From contig JBCAMK010000005.1 in the NCBI GenBank assembly GCA_038503065.1, positions 2,464,781 to 2,528,780 of the forward strand: DNA of 64,000 nt. Reading direction: 5' to 3'. The notes beneath the pieces were generated by a model. It saw only the letters and a program-made list of their open reading frames with translations, did no database searches and was not told the DNA's origin. Shown piece by piece: positions 12,387 through 24,805 of this stretch (positions are counted from its first letter, which is position 1; every line of letters starts with the position of its first letter). Position numbers and translations under genes: made by a program. Source of the DNA: Paragyromitra xinjiangensis (lineage: Eukaryota > Ascomycota > Pezizomycetes > Pezizales > Discinaceae).

Positions 12387-15300
12387 ATGCCAGCTCCGGG
12401 TTTTGGCTACTCGGTCGGGGACTTCATCGCTACGATTGAACTGATCGTCAAAGTTGTCGCGGCATTCAAAGACAGCGGCGGCGCATCCGCCGAATACCAG
12501 CAGGTGGTCCAAGAGCTCGAGACTCTCCTCCAGCTGCTGAAGCATATTGACACTATAAAATCCACCGAGAGTAACCTTGCCCATGTGAATGCCATCAAGG
12601 GTGTGGCGCTCAGCATCCAGGAGCCACTACAGAAGTTCTTGGACAAAGTCACTAAACGGTATGGCTCGCTGGGCGCAAACCAACAAAAGGGGCGTGGTGC
12701 GCTTGGGTTATGTGCTGGGCTATCAACGGCAGGGAGGAAGGTACAATGGGCGGTCGTCATGGAGAAGGACATAGCGAAGCTTCGAGCAACGGTCGGAACG
12801 AGCGTGAGCAGCATACTTCTATTGCTAAACATAAGCCATCTGTAAGTAGTACCAGCTCTGAGAGAAGGAAATGATTATAATGGTGTTGTAGGGAGGCAAC
12901 CTCATTCATTGAGAAATTGGCAAAGAAGAACCAACAGACCCTAGAGACGGGGAGTGCGGAACTCCAGAAAGAATTAGTATCACAGCGAAAGAAGACAGAG
13001 AGCCACCTGTTAGGACAGACGAATCTTATAAACGGCGTGAAAGCCGATATCAAGGATCTTACCACCGTGTCAAAAATTAATGCGGACCGGCTAGGCATTA
13101 TCGAGCGACAGCAGAATCGAGATTCTGCTATGGTTATGCACTTCCTAGAGTTCATAAAGTCACTAGTCATAAGGTATGATTAATTTTTATTGATCCCGTT
13201 AGGGATGTGGATATGTGGCTGCGAACACCTATATATTCAACTATACCGCATCGCCTTTAACCTTCACGCCCTCTCACCTATCAGCAGGCAGGCCTTTTAA
13301 CTCCAACACCCCCACAACATACTCGGTACCAAATGCTCCCGGGATGGGGGCAAGCAACAATTCATTCATACAAGCAATATATCCTGCTATCATCCGCCAT
13401 TTCTTGTACCGGAAAAATCTTATGATGTGATTTCGGGTTATTATAGAGGAATTGCAGGCTAACAAAACTTATGGATAATTAGTCTTAGAAGCGTTTTTCC
13501 GATGATTTACGAACTTTTATGCAGAATGATGTGAGTATTTCCAGAATTTTCTCGTAGGGGTTTTTTTTAGCTTACCCGATTATTACTTGCAGATTGAACA
13601 ACCTACAACTATACGCCTTGCTAGTAAGCTTGCAAGCTACAATATCTCAGATGCCGACCATGCTTCTGTCAGATAACATTCACTTTGAAGATGTTCTGGG
13701 CCGTACCAGGTCATTGCCATACCAGTCATTCCGGTATTGGAAGGTAAGGACAGACTGCGAGTCCCCATGGCCAGCCGATCCCATTTCTGCCATTCCATCA
13801 CACCTAGTCACCCAAGATAATATCTACTGCCTAAATGAACATTGGAATATTCCCCTATCGCCAAATTCTGACTAAATAAAACAAAACAGGTCTTCAAGAC
13901 ATTCTTGGAATGCGAATTCGAGGATCTCCCAGGCGAACAGAATGTTCGTCATGGCAAATACCACATCGTGAACGCAAAATTTGAGAACTTTTTAATTGGC
14001 GAAAAAGAATGGGGCCAGAAGGTGTTTCCTGGTTCACGGCTGAATATGTCTGTGATTATCGAGAGCTTGCGCCGGAGGAAGGGCTCGTGCCCTGTGCAGC
14101 GGTGTTTAGGTAAAAGCAGGTTATCCGGAGGGCCATCTCCATTCTTCGTGTGGTTAGTGGTTTGCGTCATTTTATTTCCGGGCCACCAAACACTGACTGA
14201 CTGACTGACCGCAGCTCTAAATGTGGGCTGAAGTTCACCGAACCACGCCAATCAACCCAAGCAACAATCATTGAAATGAAGAACATCCCGGGTGCAGCAT
14301 CGAAATCGTCTGACAGAGCAGGAAAAGGGAGGGGATCCCGCAACCCACCCAAGGCTCTTGTATCCCAGAGCAACCATAGTGGTAGAAGAGGGGAGAACAA
14401 TGATGATAGACTTCAACGTCAAGCTGAACTCAGAAACATGAAGGCAGAAATGCGGAAAAGAGAAGTTCATGAAATCTTGAATTTCAAGAGGATACACATC
14501 TCTACTATTCAAAGTGTGAGAGCTGTGCCGGATGATTCAAAAGATGACGCGAAGGGAGGCTCAAAGGATAAGGAAGTGAATTTAGCACCTCTGCACAACG
14601 CGGCACGTACTGGAAACGCAACGCTTGTGCAACTATTGCTCGAGGAAGGGACTGACGTCATGGAAAAGTCTGGACATGAGTGGACCGCACTTCACTATGC
14701 AGCTGCAGATGGGCACGAACAGGTGGTGCAGTTGCTGCTTGAGAACGGGGCAGACATCATGGCAGAAGAGGTAGATAGGTGGACCGCACTACACCTGGCA
14801 GCCGATAGCGGACACGAACAAGTGGTGCAGTTGCTGCTTGAGAACGGGGCAGGCATCATGGCAGAAGAGAAAGATAGGTGGACCGCACTACACGCGGCAG
14901 CCGACAAAGGACACGAACAGGTGGTGCAGTTGCTGCTTGAGAACGGGGCAGACATCATGGCAGAAGAGGTAGATAGGTGGACCGCACTACACCTGGCAGC
15001 CAATAGCGGACACGAACAGGTGGTGCAGTTGCTGCTTGAGAACGGGACAGACATCATGGCAGAAGGGGGTAGAGATAGGTTGACCGCACTACACCTGGCA
15101 GCCAATAAAGGACACGAACAGGTGGTGCAGTTGCTGCTTGAGAACGGGGCAGACATCATGGCAGAATGGGGTGAAGATAGGTGGACTGCACTGCACACGG
15201 CAGCCAATGAAGGGCACGAACAGGTGGTGCAGTTGCTGCTTGAGAACGGGGCAGACATCATGGCAGAATGGGGTGAAGATAGGTGGACCGCACTGCACAC

Positions 15301-15952
15301 GGCAGCCAATAGCGGATACGAACAGGTGGTGCAGTTGCTGCTTGAGAACGGGGCAGACATCATGGCAGAAGAGGTAGATAGGTGGACCGCACTACACCTG
15401 GCAGCCAATCAAGGACACGAACAGGTGGTGCAGTTGCTGCTTGAGAACGGGGCAGACATCATGGCAGAAGAGAAAGATAGGTGGACCGCACTACACACGG
15501 CAGCCGATAGCGGACACGAACAAGTGGTGCAGTTGCTGCTTGAGAACGGGGCAGGCATCATGGCAGAAGAGAAAGATAGGTGGACCGCACTACACCTGGC
15601 AGCCGACAAAGGACACGAACAGGTGGTGCAGTTGCTGCTTGAGAACGGGGCAGACATCATGGCAGAAGAGGTAGATAGGTGGACCGCACTACACCTGGCA
15701 GCCAATAACGGACACGAACAGGTGGTGCAGTTGCTGCTTGAGAACGGGACAGACATCATGGCAGAAGGGGGTAGCGATAGGTTGACCGCACTACACGCGG
15801 CAGCCGACAAAGGACACGAACAGGTGGTGCAGTTGCTGCTTGAGAACGGGGCAGATATCACGGCAGAGAACAAAAATGGACAGACAGCCCTGCACTTGGC
15901 GGCTCGTAGCGGGCATGAACAGGTGGTTTCATTGCTTTCCAAGAAAGAGTAG
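12387..15952 (+). CDS. NLR-type helical domain + ubiquitin-like domain + ankyrin repeats (976 aa)
   Basis: Exons: 12387-12841, 12892-13173, 13489-13530 (42-bp micro-exon), 13593-13743, 13890-14152, 14215-15952. All join in frame. Residues 1-150 resemble the helical N-terminal domain found on fungal STAND/NLR proteins (GFGYSVGDFIATIELI). Residues 155-245 are likely coiled coil. Residues 285-395 match the fungal ubiquitin-like domain (IHFEDVLGRTRSLPYQSF ... KVFPGSRLNMSVII). It is followed by CPVQRC and CSKC, a probable zinc-binding pair. A basic linker leads to about 14 ankyrin repeats (520-976). No NACHT/NB-ARC motif is present, so this is not a standard NLR. A role in non-self recognition or regulated cell death is inference from relatives only. 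Confidence 0.85.
14681..15880 (+). repeat. Coding tandem array: 12 near-identical 99/102-bp ankyrin units
   Basis: Unit starts are 14681, 14780, 14879, 14978, 15080, 15182, 15284, 15383, 15482, 15581, 15680 and 15782. Most are 99 bp; units with GGRD, WGED or GGSD linkers are 102 bp. The core GHEQVVQLLLENGADIMAE is almost invariant. Variation is confined mainly to the residues after WTALH, the position after AA(D/N), and the linker, typical of recent expansion plus homogenisation. Confidence 0.95.
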
Positions 15953-18900
15953 GAATCTCGGTATATAAGTGCGTACTTTCAACACCAGGCAAGACTACCA
16001 GGTTAGGGTAGAAAAGGTGGGGATATAACTGAATGGCTATTGCGTAGGAGGATTTCTTTAGGGCATATTACTATCTACTGATGATATATGTAACTACATA
16101 TAACTAGTTTATGAAGTTTATCAAGTTGGGCCTAAGGTCTGTTCTTTAAGCAGGTGGATCGTGGCCTACCTCAATTATGAATTGTTTGATGATTAACTAG
16201 GTAGATATTTTGCAATTTTCACGACCTCGGCCCCGAGCCTTCAGAGTGGTCAACCTGAATCTCTGATGCGTATATACCGTAAGGCAGAATCCGCACTTTG
16301 GGCACACGAACCGTCTAACTAACAAGTCCGACTACATGTAGTAGTATTGGTAGCTACTCCTGAACTCAGAAAACAGCTCATAGAGTTTCTCTGGCCAATT
16401 CTAGAGGATGAGAATGGTATTCCAGGTAGCTCGCAGTTCCCTAAGTGTCGAATAGAATGGGGATTTTCGTCAACTAAGCAGAAATCTGAATGTATTCGGT
16501 AGCAGAAGGAATGAAGAGAAAGAACAAACCATTTCTGCGTATATTAATATAGTTAATTAGGCAACTTCTACCATATTGTCCACCAATGTATGTCTCCGCC
16601 CTGGAGCCTCAGAGTATTCCGAATACACCTAATAGGCACCTGGATAATCTATAGCCATATACTATATACTAGTGGGTAAATATGTCTAACACTAAAGTTA
16701 TGTGTAGGTAAGGTATCGAGTGATAGCCCATGAAGAAATATCAAATTCCTGCTTGGGCTTTGGAAAACTACGCAAAAAGTTGTAAAGAATAACCGACTCC
16801 AAAAACCCCACAGTTTCCTTCACATCAATGAAGCCTTTCTATCCAAGGCACCATGATATCAACCCAAATTACTCAGAGACTAGAAGCAACTCCACCGCCT
16901 GATATAGAAGCAACAAGCGACATAAAAGAACATCGTTTCCCTACTATCCCTATGTTATCCATAAACCTTCAGCCCCAGAAAGATCAGCAATTTATCCTCA
17001 CGTCTATCATTGATCCCAACAACGTCTCATTCTAACGCGATCCTGCGAAAGAATGTGGCTATCTTGAGCGCCGCAGCAACAAGTGCGAAAAACGCTCCTG
17101 AAAGAGATTCTCTGCTGAGTTCCAACCCTTCATCCTGGGCTTTTTGTTCAGTTTAATGCAGGCATCAAACCGAAACTCATGGTTATTCTGGAGCTCACGG
17201 GGGGGTATTTAAATCTTACGTCGTAGCTAGAAGGGTAATTCACTGTATTAGTAGATGTTTTTTACAGCTAATTAGTAAACCGGTCTTTGTGATCGCCTCA
17301 CATAGAAGCCACTTTGGGCGGAGTTGGACATGGCACCGACGATCTGGTATGGCCGGCGGTGTGATCACGAGGGTGCTTTGCGTTACCCTCCCTACTCTAA
17401 GGAACAAATAAATTTTAAGTTTAAATTATGAAAGATTCGTATCTAGAAGTCTAAATAACGTGCACCATCCATGTAGTTGAATACTAATGCCATATGCAAC
17501 TCGAGCCTCACCATTAGTTATAAGTCATGAGGATTGAGGTATACGTGGAGTTTTGCGTTCATTATCGGAAACAGTGAGGCACCTGGTCTATCTTAATTTT
17601 TGCCCTTACTCACCGACTGTGTGAACTACAAATATTGCAGTACATACGTGTCCTATTTATCGCTTACTTTCGCCTTGTGTAGCATACCGACTGCTATAAT
17701 GCATGGACTTCGAGGTTTGTTTACCCGCGAGTATTGTCGAGCATGGAAGAGCCGTAAGGGATGGTTCTAACAGGAAGTATAGATTTGGGAAGATCTACAA
17801 TACAAGCGCATGTTCTGTAGATATTGATATTGAACCGATAGGCTCTGTATCAGAGGGCGAGCTATGGAGAATCCCTTTATGTGCGTAAATCAATACGCAC
17901 CTGAATAGAGTACTGAGAACTGAGTAACCCTAGAGACTACATGTACATCCTATGGCCACGTTTCCCTCCCTTATCAGCACCAATAGTTACATTGATAAGA
18001 ACAGTCTCACAAGGCACACTCATCTGGTTAAAAGATAAAGGCTCATCTAGAAGACACAAGTCTAGATATGTAACCTCGGCTGACAACTGGCGAGAGATCA
18101 ACGCTTTAAGGATTGACATGGCTGATGTAGGTACGGTGCACTGATAAGGAAATCTCCCGTGACAGCGGTCAGCATCCGATACGCTTATCTGTACCTTATC
18201 TATGGGGACCCTTATAGCGAAGACGGGTATTTGATAGCGCCCGGCGATAGATAAGCGGAGGCGCATATGCGTAACCGGGTTCTCGGTGCAGCCAGAGGAC
18301 GAGTGATTATTTGTGAGTTGTTGATGATATTGATGTTTGAATTGAACGTTTACAGTCGTAGACGATTGCTGTTTTCCTCATTGCAATCCTGAGCTGAGAT
18401 TGCCAGGCGAAGGTCATGTGCAATTCAACACCCCTAACCCTACTCAGCCGCCTCCGTGTCTCCGAGCAGTGTTGGTGATTTCATGGATACAGCAGCAAGG
18501 AAGCTGAGATCTGTACTGTACTACGTCCATATATAGCTACTCATCCTCTCCTCGAGCAGAAAAGCTGGGGATGGAACTTCAAGGTTTCCAACAGGTTTCT
18601 CAATACCTAATACCGAGGACAGCCGAGGGGACGTGCGCGTTCTTCTGACGGCTGATGAGTGGATCCCTCGCATAGACTACTGCAAACTTCTACAGTCGTG
18701 TCAGCTGCGGTTCAATTGCATCGTGACCTTGGATGCGTTGGAGTCCATGCGAACCAACATCGTGAAGTCTGTTCGTTTGGTGGTCTCGGATGTGGTTACC
18801 CCATGCATAAGCGCACGTGTGTGGTTTATTGTCAATCAGTGTTTCTCGGCATCGTCTAGAGCTGTAATTGAGAGCTCTGGGATTCAAAGCTTACCCAGCT

Positions 18901-20019
18901 TTTTCTCCTTCTTTTCTTTTCCCCTTTTTTTCTTCTTTGCCACAGATCCCATCGCTACGTGCTGCGTGACAAGTTCTCAACATTTACCCCTGACATGGAC
19001 GCATTCCTTTTTGCGGGAGCGGTAGATGGATGGTTTTTTGAGCTTGCATCTTGCCATCAGGATCTTCATCCCGAAAAAAGCGAGTTGAGCCGTTGCGATC
19101 CAAATCACCGAAAGCATCGATGCTGTCGAGACGGATCAACGCGTATTTCTCATACCTCTCAATTCGAGTTCTTGCCTTGCAGTGTTGATTATGCGACTTG
19201 ATCTATCAAGCACAACTTGAAGGGAAGAATCCGGAGTATCGGATGTCTCGGAAATCATCTGCGACGGTGCATTTCCACCGACTTATTTTTCCGGACATTT
19301 AAGAATATCTGCTGTGGATGGTGGACACATGTAGCTGCGTAGATTCCATCCCGTTGCATAGCCTAGAACTCCCAACCGTCTTGGCCTGCGAAAGGTTATG
19401 TCATACTCACGATCTTTCTCACCTTCGCCTTCTTCTTCCAAGCCTGAAAAAAAGTGAAGAAAATCTCATAAACGAGCCACGTGGACTGGAAGAAAAGACT
19501 TCCCCAGCACTGACCTCAACACCCATCAGGTGATGGCCGCGTCTGAGCTTTTTTTTGGCAATATCTTAGGTAATTAGAACCTCCATTACACCACAACTGC
19601 TGGCGGATCCACGGATTCAGGTAAAGAGGGAAGGCGCAACAATCACAACCTTGGTAGGGCTTAGCAAAGTATGGGGTAAAGGCTTTCATGGGTCACCGGA
19701 GTCTTTGGAACATTCGGCGTCGAGTCGCGTCGGGCACCCGTTAACGGCAGTTGTTGTACCAATTCGCCAAAGACCCCGACCAATTACTCGACATCGCATC
19801 ATACTCGTGCTTTACATCGTCTTCCTGCACCACCGCATTATTACGTTTTAACCGTAAAGGAACATAGCATCGTGACTAGGTTTTGCCCAACATGAATAGC
19901 CCAGGGGCAACTGCAACGGAGCTGTGTGGTCCTATATAAGCTTCATTCTCTCATGGCGAGAGTTGAAGTTGATATTCATTCCCTTTTTCAACTCCCAATT
20001 CATACTCAACAGAAGAGCC
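15953..20019. other. 4-kb gene-poor region
   Basis: Only short unsupported frames (for example 16853-17035, 17937-18266 minus, 18633-19025). None has a recognisable domain, credible splice structure or repeat. A pyrimidine-rich run lies near 18900-18940. The last ~150 bp before 20020 are the presumed promoter of the F-box-like gene, with a TATA-like TATATAAG at 19932. Confidence 0.45.
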
Positions 20020-21647
20020 ATGCCGTCATTTGAAGATCTCCCGTTTGAAATTCTTTCTGAAATTCTCACAATTGCTGCTCAGCTCAATGCTCGAGAGGCT
20101 CCTAGCTATACCTACGGTCTGACTCAAGCACCAAGGTCTCTGAAAAGGACTCCTATTCAGAAATACGTTCGTGGACGAGTACCTCAGGATGTCTACCAAT
20201 GGAATCTGGTAGACTCTTTCAGACTGGTCAATTCTAGGTGGCACGAGTGGGCATTGTCATATGCTCTCAAGGAGCTGTACGTTCGACGGTGGAGAGGTGG
20301 TGAGCAGTATGTATTCATTCTAAGCTTGGACTTCTCCTGGAGACATGAAATACTAATACAATTCCTACAGATGGATGAACGAGAAGGAAGCTTTCAAAGA
20401 CCGAATCGACGCCCACCAGGCTGCAGATATCTACCCAGTTGTTTACCAGGACCCCTACAAATCCATCAAGTCAACAGCCAAACTGCTCACCGACTACCCA
20501 CAGATCGCAGCACATATCCGGAGAATCTGGTTCAATGGCATCTACCAATTCGATACAAATAAATACGTCTTCCAAATACTCCAAAACGCCGTCAACGTCC
20601 GAACAGCCGCAATTCCGTGGACCACAGTACGCTACGGTGACGAGGAGCAGTGGCAGCGCTTGATGTCATTCCCTCGCTTGACATCTCTCGAGTTCTTAAC
20701 TGTAGGACTGAAGAGCTCCCAAGCTAAGAGCGAAAACAACCTTACCGACAATGCTATTTTAAAAACTACCGGTTTAGATTTCGGTGGATTGAAACGGTTC
20801 AAGATTTTCGGCGATTCGAATTTGATGCCTTTGACGGATGAAGATTTATCCTTCATCTCGCGTACTGCGGTCAACCTTGAAGAGATTCACATTACTGGAG
20901 CGACGTCAGTAACCATTAAAGGTATTATTTCTTTTCTTTACCGTTGCTACCAGGGTTAGGGTTTTCTAACTTTTTCAACAGGTGTTGCCGCATTAGTTGC
21001 CGCCTCTTCCCAAACACTCAAGCTCCTCGAGTTCACTCCTCTTTCCGATGATGGCTTCCAGCACCCGAGCTCCGATATCGATCCTCAAGTGCACATATGC
21101 TCGCTTCTTGCTTCGTGTCCTCGTCTGAAGGATCTGGCAATTACTGTGCCTACGTGCTGTCCTGATCTGTTCTCTTGCGCCGCAGTCAGCTGGCATGAGA
21201 CTGTCCGTATTAGGATTGCCGGTCGTGGGACTTGTCGGGAAACGGAAATCCCGATGAATATGAACATTGAAGGGTTTGTTGATATTCTTGAGTCCGCGAG
21301 GAACCTCGTGAGCCCGCAATCGCGCAAAGGGAAAGGCGAACTCGACATTGAGATTGCCGTCGGTTAGTAGCGCTACTTCTAGTACATTTGAATCATCGCT
21401 AATAAGTTCATTTACAGGAAACTTTCTATTTGAGGTCAAAACTGGCTTTGTCCACGGAAACTATAGAGCAGCGAAAAAACTTTCCGAAATGGCTTGGGCT
21501 CCCGAGGAGTTCCCTACTACAAAGGGACCATATGGCCACACTGGGCTCTACGGCGACGCTGACGACGTCAAAGGAGAGTGGTCTTGCATCCCAGAAAGAG
21601 ATTTCTTCGATGCGATGAGATGGGGGTTTGTAAAATTTGATAATTGA
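20020..21647 (+). CDS. F-box/LRR-like protein (482 aa)
   Basis: Exons 20020-20306, 20371-20921, 20982-21362 and 21418-21647; introns are 55-64 bp. The N-terminus PSFEDLPFEILSEILTIAAQ is a typical fungal F-box-like helix pair. The remainder has leucine-spaced segments (LTSLEFLTVGLK, NLEEIHITGA, LKLLEF, LKDLAITVP) like the LRR part of fungal F-box proteins. By family it would be a substrate adaptor of an SCF ubiquitin ligase; the target is unknown. I use the ATG at 20020 because it places the F-box at the extreme N-terminus; the frame stays open upstream to 19924. The second intron contains a short telomere-like GGGTTAGGG. Confidence 0.8.
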
Positions 21648-23143
21648 GTCATGGGTGGCAAGTGGCGTTCAAAAAGCTTGGATATGGAGTTTAAAAAAAG
21701 TTTTTTCACGATTTTACTTTTGTTTTTTTCTTAGTTTATTCCGTCATTGTAAAAGCGTGTTCTTGGAAAATTCTTGGAAGGTGGAGTTGAATTTTTTTTC
21801 CCTCGATAGGTTCTTGTACTTTCTATTACTCATTGTATAATGCATGTCGTGCTTGGGTGTGGAGTTTGAATTTTACGATGCTACCCTTTATTGGCTCGAT
21901 TCTAGTTTTATTCATCTAAATAATGCATAGTTTGATTGCGTTATATGATCCAACCCAATTTTTGGAATACTATTACCAATGTCCAAGACTTGGTGCATGC
22001 GAATCATCCAGGCCGCTGGGTTGCGCGTAGTGTATGGAATCGACCAAATCACGTCAAAACAAGCATTTCTACGCAAGAGTTGTGTCTATGTATGACGGAG
22101 GTTTTGGGGTAGGTAGGAAGTGCCGGTTAATGAGGGTTTGACTTATTTCCTGGGTATTGTGGTGCTTCAGTACTCGCAATGAAAAATTTCCAAACATTAC
22201 AGCTCGGAGAAATTGTCCGACAGAGTAATCCGTTTTCATTTGCACTCAGTGACTTCACGTCATAATAAAGCGAAATCACCTACCTCCAGAGTGCTTTAGC
22301 CGATTTCCAATCATCCATCACCGGCGCTGCTACCTTCGTACGTATTCATGAGGGTTTTCAGAGTTTCCATTAGTAAAATAAGTTGGCTCCACGTGCAGTA
22401 GGTATTTGCTCCGAGCAAAGCGGACATCCGCTTCTAAACTCAGCCTTGAGAACCTTTGTGGTGTGAACTAGTTAGTAACCTGTTTCGGAGATTTTCTTTG
22501 CGGAATATGATTACTATGCTGTTGTTTCCACCTAACTATTTATTGAAACGAGCTCGCCTGCATAGCGAACGAATCGAGTAGTGCCCCTTGGCACCCCCCT
22601 GCAGATGTGGGATCATAGCCGGGATTTGACCTTCCTAATGTATTACCTGGATGCCTAAATATAGTTATATTAACCTTGGGGCTCGGGAATTTCCTGGGGG
22701 GCTTTATAGAAGGAATCCCTCACAAGCGCTGGAACTCTCGTAGGTTTACTGTTACACAGCGGGAAAAGTGAGGCTGCTTATGATGGACGTAAATAACATT
22801 TTGTTAGGCCTTATTCTACACACCTTATAGTATTCTCCACCATGGCGCTTGCGGTAGTATGTACCTGCATGGAATCTACCGCTATAAACGACTCCGAGCT
22901 GGAGAGTTCTTTTTTTGTCGTGATCCTTACTGGGAACGCGGCAGGGAGATTGTACAACCTGAAATCTAATAATGTTTGCGATAGCATGGTTAACGGGATG
23001 AGCTATGCTATGGGAATGTATGAGGGCGAGTATAAATTGGGAGTTACTTCGCTATGGGCTTTAGGTGTTGTGCTAGTCATCTTGAGAGATTCAAGGGCAA
23101 GAAATTTAGCTTCAATTGCTTAAGGTGTTGTCAAGAAACCGAC
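21648..23143. other. Intergenic region
   Basis: T-rich 3' flank of the F-box gene (21690-21840), then AT-rich DNA. A 93-codon frame at 22842-23123 starts with ATG and ends 20 bp before the secreted-protein gene. It has no recognisable domain or signal and may only be part of that gene's 5' leader; I do not call it. Confidence 0.4.
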
Positions 23144-23802
23144 ATGAAGTTTATTATTCCGACCCTTTTGCTTGTGTTAGCCAACCTCTCTGCAGCCTGT
23201 ACACCACCAGACGTTATATGGAACAGGTTTTACCCTCAGCCCAGATACTCTTACCTAATCTTGGCTAATCATCCTTGCAGTATCGATATATTTTTTGCAG
23301 TTCAGGTCCAAAACGCAACACAACCAGATATTGACCTGCGCCATATCACATTCACACCTTCTGGTGGCGGGGATCAACATCTGTATCTCTCGCCTGCCGG
23401 AACAGCGGTGAGCGATTTCCAACTTCAAGGTGGTGTCTGGGTCCATGGACCGATAATACACGCTGTGGTCTCGACTCAGGTGGATATAGATGGGACAAGG
23501 AACATATTCTTTACGGAGCGGACACAGCAGTTGGCGAGCTTGAATGCTCGTTTTGGATGTCATCCGGTGACGGATCAGTGGCAGGTTGAGTTTGATTTGC
23601 AAGATGGGAGTTCGACTTGCATAAAACCGGCGTCAGGAGGGAGGTATGAGTTGAGATATAAGCCGGTTGGGGTATCAGGTATGTGATGTTGGTCCTGAGG
23701 GAATGTTTGTGGATGGTCATGTACTAATGTGTATGGGTATTTCTAGCGCCACTGTGCATAGATGTTACGTTAGCCTCCGACCCTTCACTCCCTCTAGATT
23801 AA
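23144..23802 (+). CDS. Small secreted protein, unknown function (196 aa)
   Basis: Exons 23144-23678 and 23747-23802, intron 68 bp with a TACTAAT branch site. The start MKFIIPTLLLVLANLSAAC is a clear signal peptide, cleaved near residue 18. The mature part has five cysteines (near residues 19, 46, 146, 165 and 183) and no transmembrane segment, so it is predicted to be secreted. Without the intron the frame would end three residues past the donor; splicing adds a tail containing the last cysteine. I do not recognise the family. An effector-like role would be speculation. Confidence 0.65.
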
Positions 23803-24805
23803 AGGAGGATGCATTGGAAAATAAACGGATAAACAATAAGAAGCAGATGTTGGGGCTAACTAGAGATATCACCTTTATGTTTGTTTTAATCAACGCTTTA
23901 AATGTTGGTAAAAGTGATTGAAAAACTGAGCGACATGGCGAACTGACGAGTGAGAACATGTGATTTATCCAATCATTCCCTGCTACAATTCATCATCCGT
24001 TTCATTGAGATCACCTTAACCTCCTGAAAGTGTAAACAAGCAATTTTTGGTTGCCAATACTTGCAGATTTCTAGGACCCTCGGCACAGGAGGTGTCTAAA
24101 TTTTATATCGTATTGTAGTTGTGCTGCGAAATTACTCTTCCTAGCTTCCGAATTTCCGGAATATGGGGTAATATACCGTAGAAACGAATAACAGCATCAT
24201 AGGTTTAGAAAGGATGATTGTTGGACTTTTGGTTTGAGGTAATGGAATACTCGGCCCAAGGAGCTGTGACTGATTCTCGAACAGTGACCTGTACCGTTTG
24301 TGACACGGATGCCTATTGATTTTCATATGCGGGTGCGTAACTTATAAGCAGGCAAATGGCAGCCTTAGTTGCATCTGCCGAACAATAACCCAAGTGGTTG
24401 GATCTACCTAGTGGCATGGGGAAGAGAGCGTTGGATGTCACATCAAGAATGTTAGTAGTCACGCAGTCACCCAGCTCACGGTTCCTGTCTGTGCAAACGC
24501 CGAGACACTCCATCCCTTCGGGTCATGTTTCTGATCAACGGTCAAACCACAAAACCTCATTTCCGTCCCGTTCCACCATGACAGGCTACGTAAATGGAAT
24601 AGCTTGGAGACAAAGCTCTGAACCCCGGGGTTTCCATGTCCATGCGGTTGGGTTGAGATCTTCCCGTCCCAAGTCCCGACCCGGGGATTCAACTCTATTT
24701 CTCTATCTCTCTTCCTCATCTTAATCCTCTCTCTATAATATTATCACTATCTTAACGACTTTTCTTACGATTTACGACTAAACTCTCGGTGTTTTCTAGA
24801 AAGTA
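23803..24805. other. Intergenic region
   Basis: No supported gene. Short overlapping frames on both strands around 24313-24724 lack start context, domains or splice logic. The segment just before 24806 is CT-rich (CTCTATTTCTCTATCTCTC around 24690), typical of fungal core promoters. Confidence 0.4.

Noticed and set aside
11952..12388. Two small opposing frames near 12 kb as genes
   Set aside because: Both include the arms of the inverted repeat and have no domain or splice support.
14110..14214. GTAAAA donor at 14110 as the end of the ubiquitin-domain exon
   Set aside because: Splicing to the 14214 acceptor gives a stop within five codons; the GTTAGT donor at 14153 keeps frame and yields a CSKC motif.
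18633..19025. 130-codon plus-strand frame as a gene
   Set aside because: Composition driven by a pyrimidine run; no domain, no homology I recognise and no splice partner.
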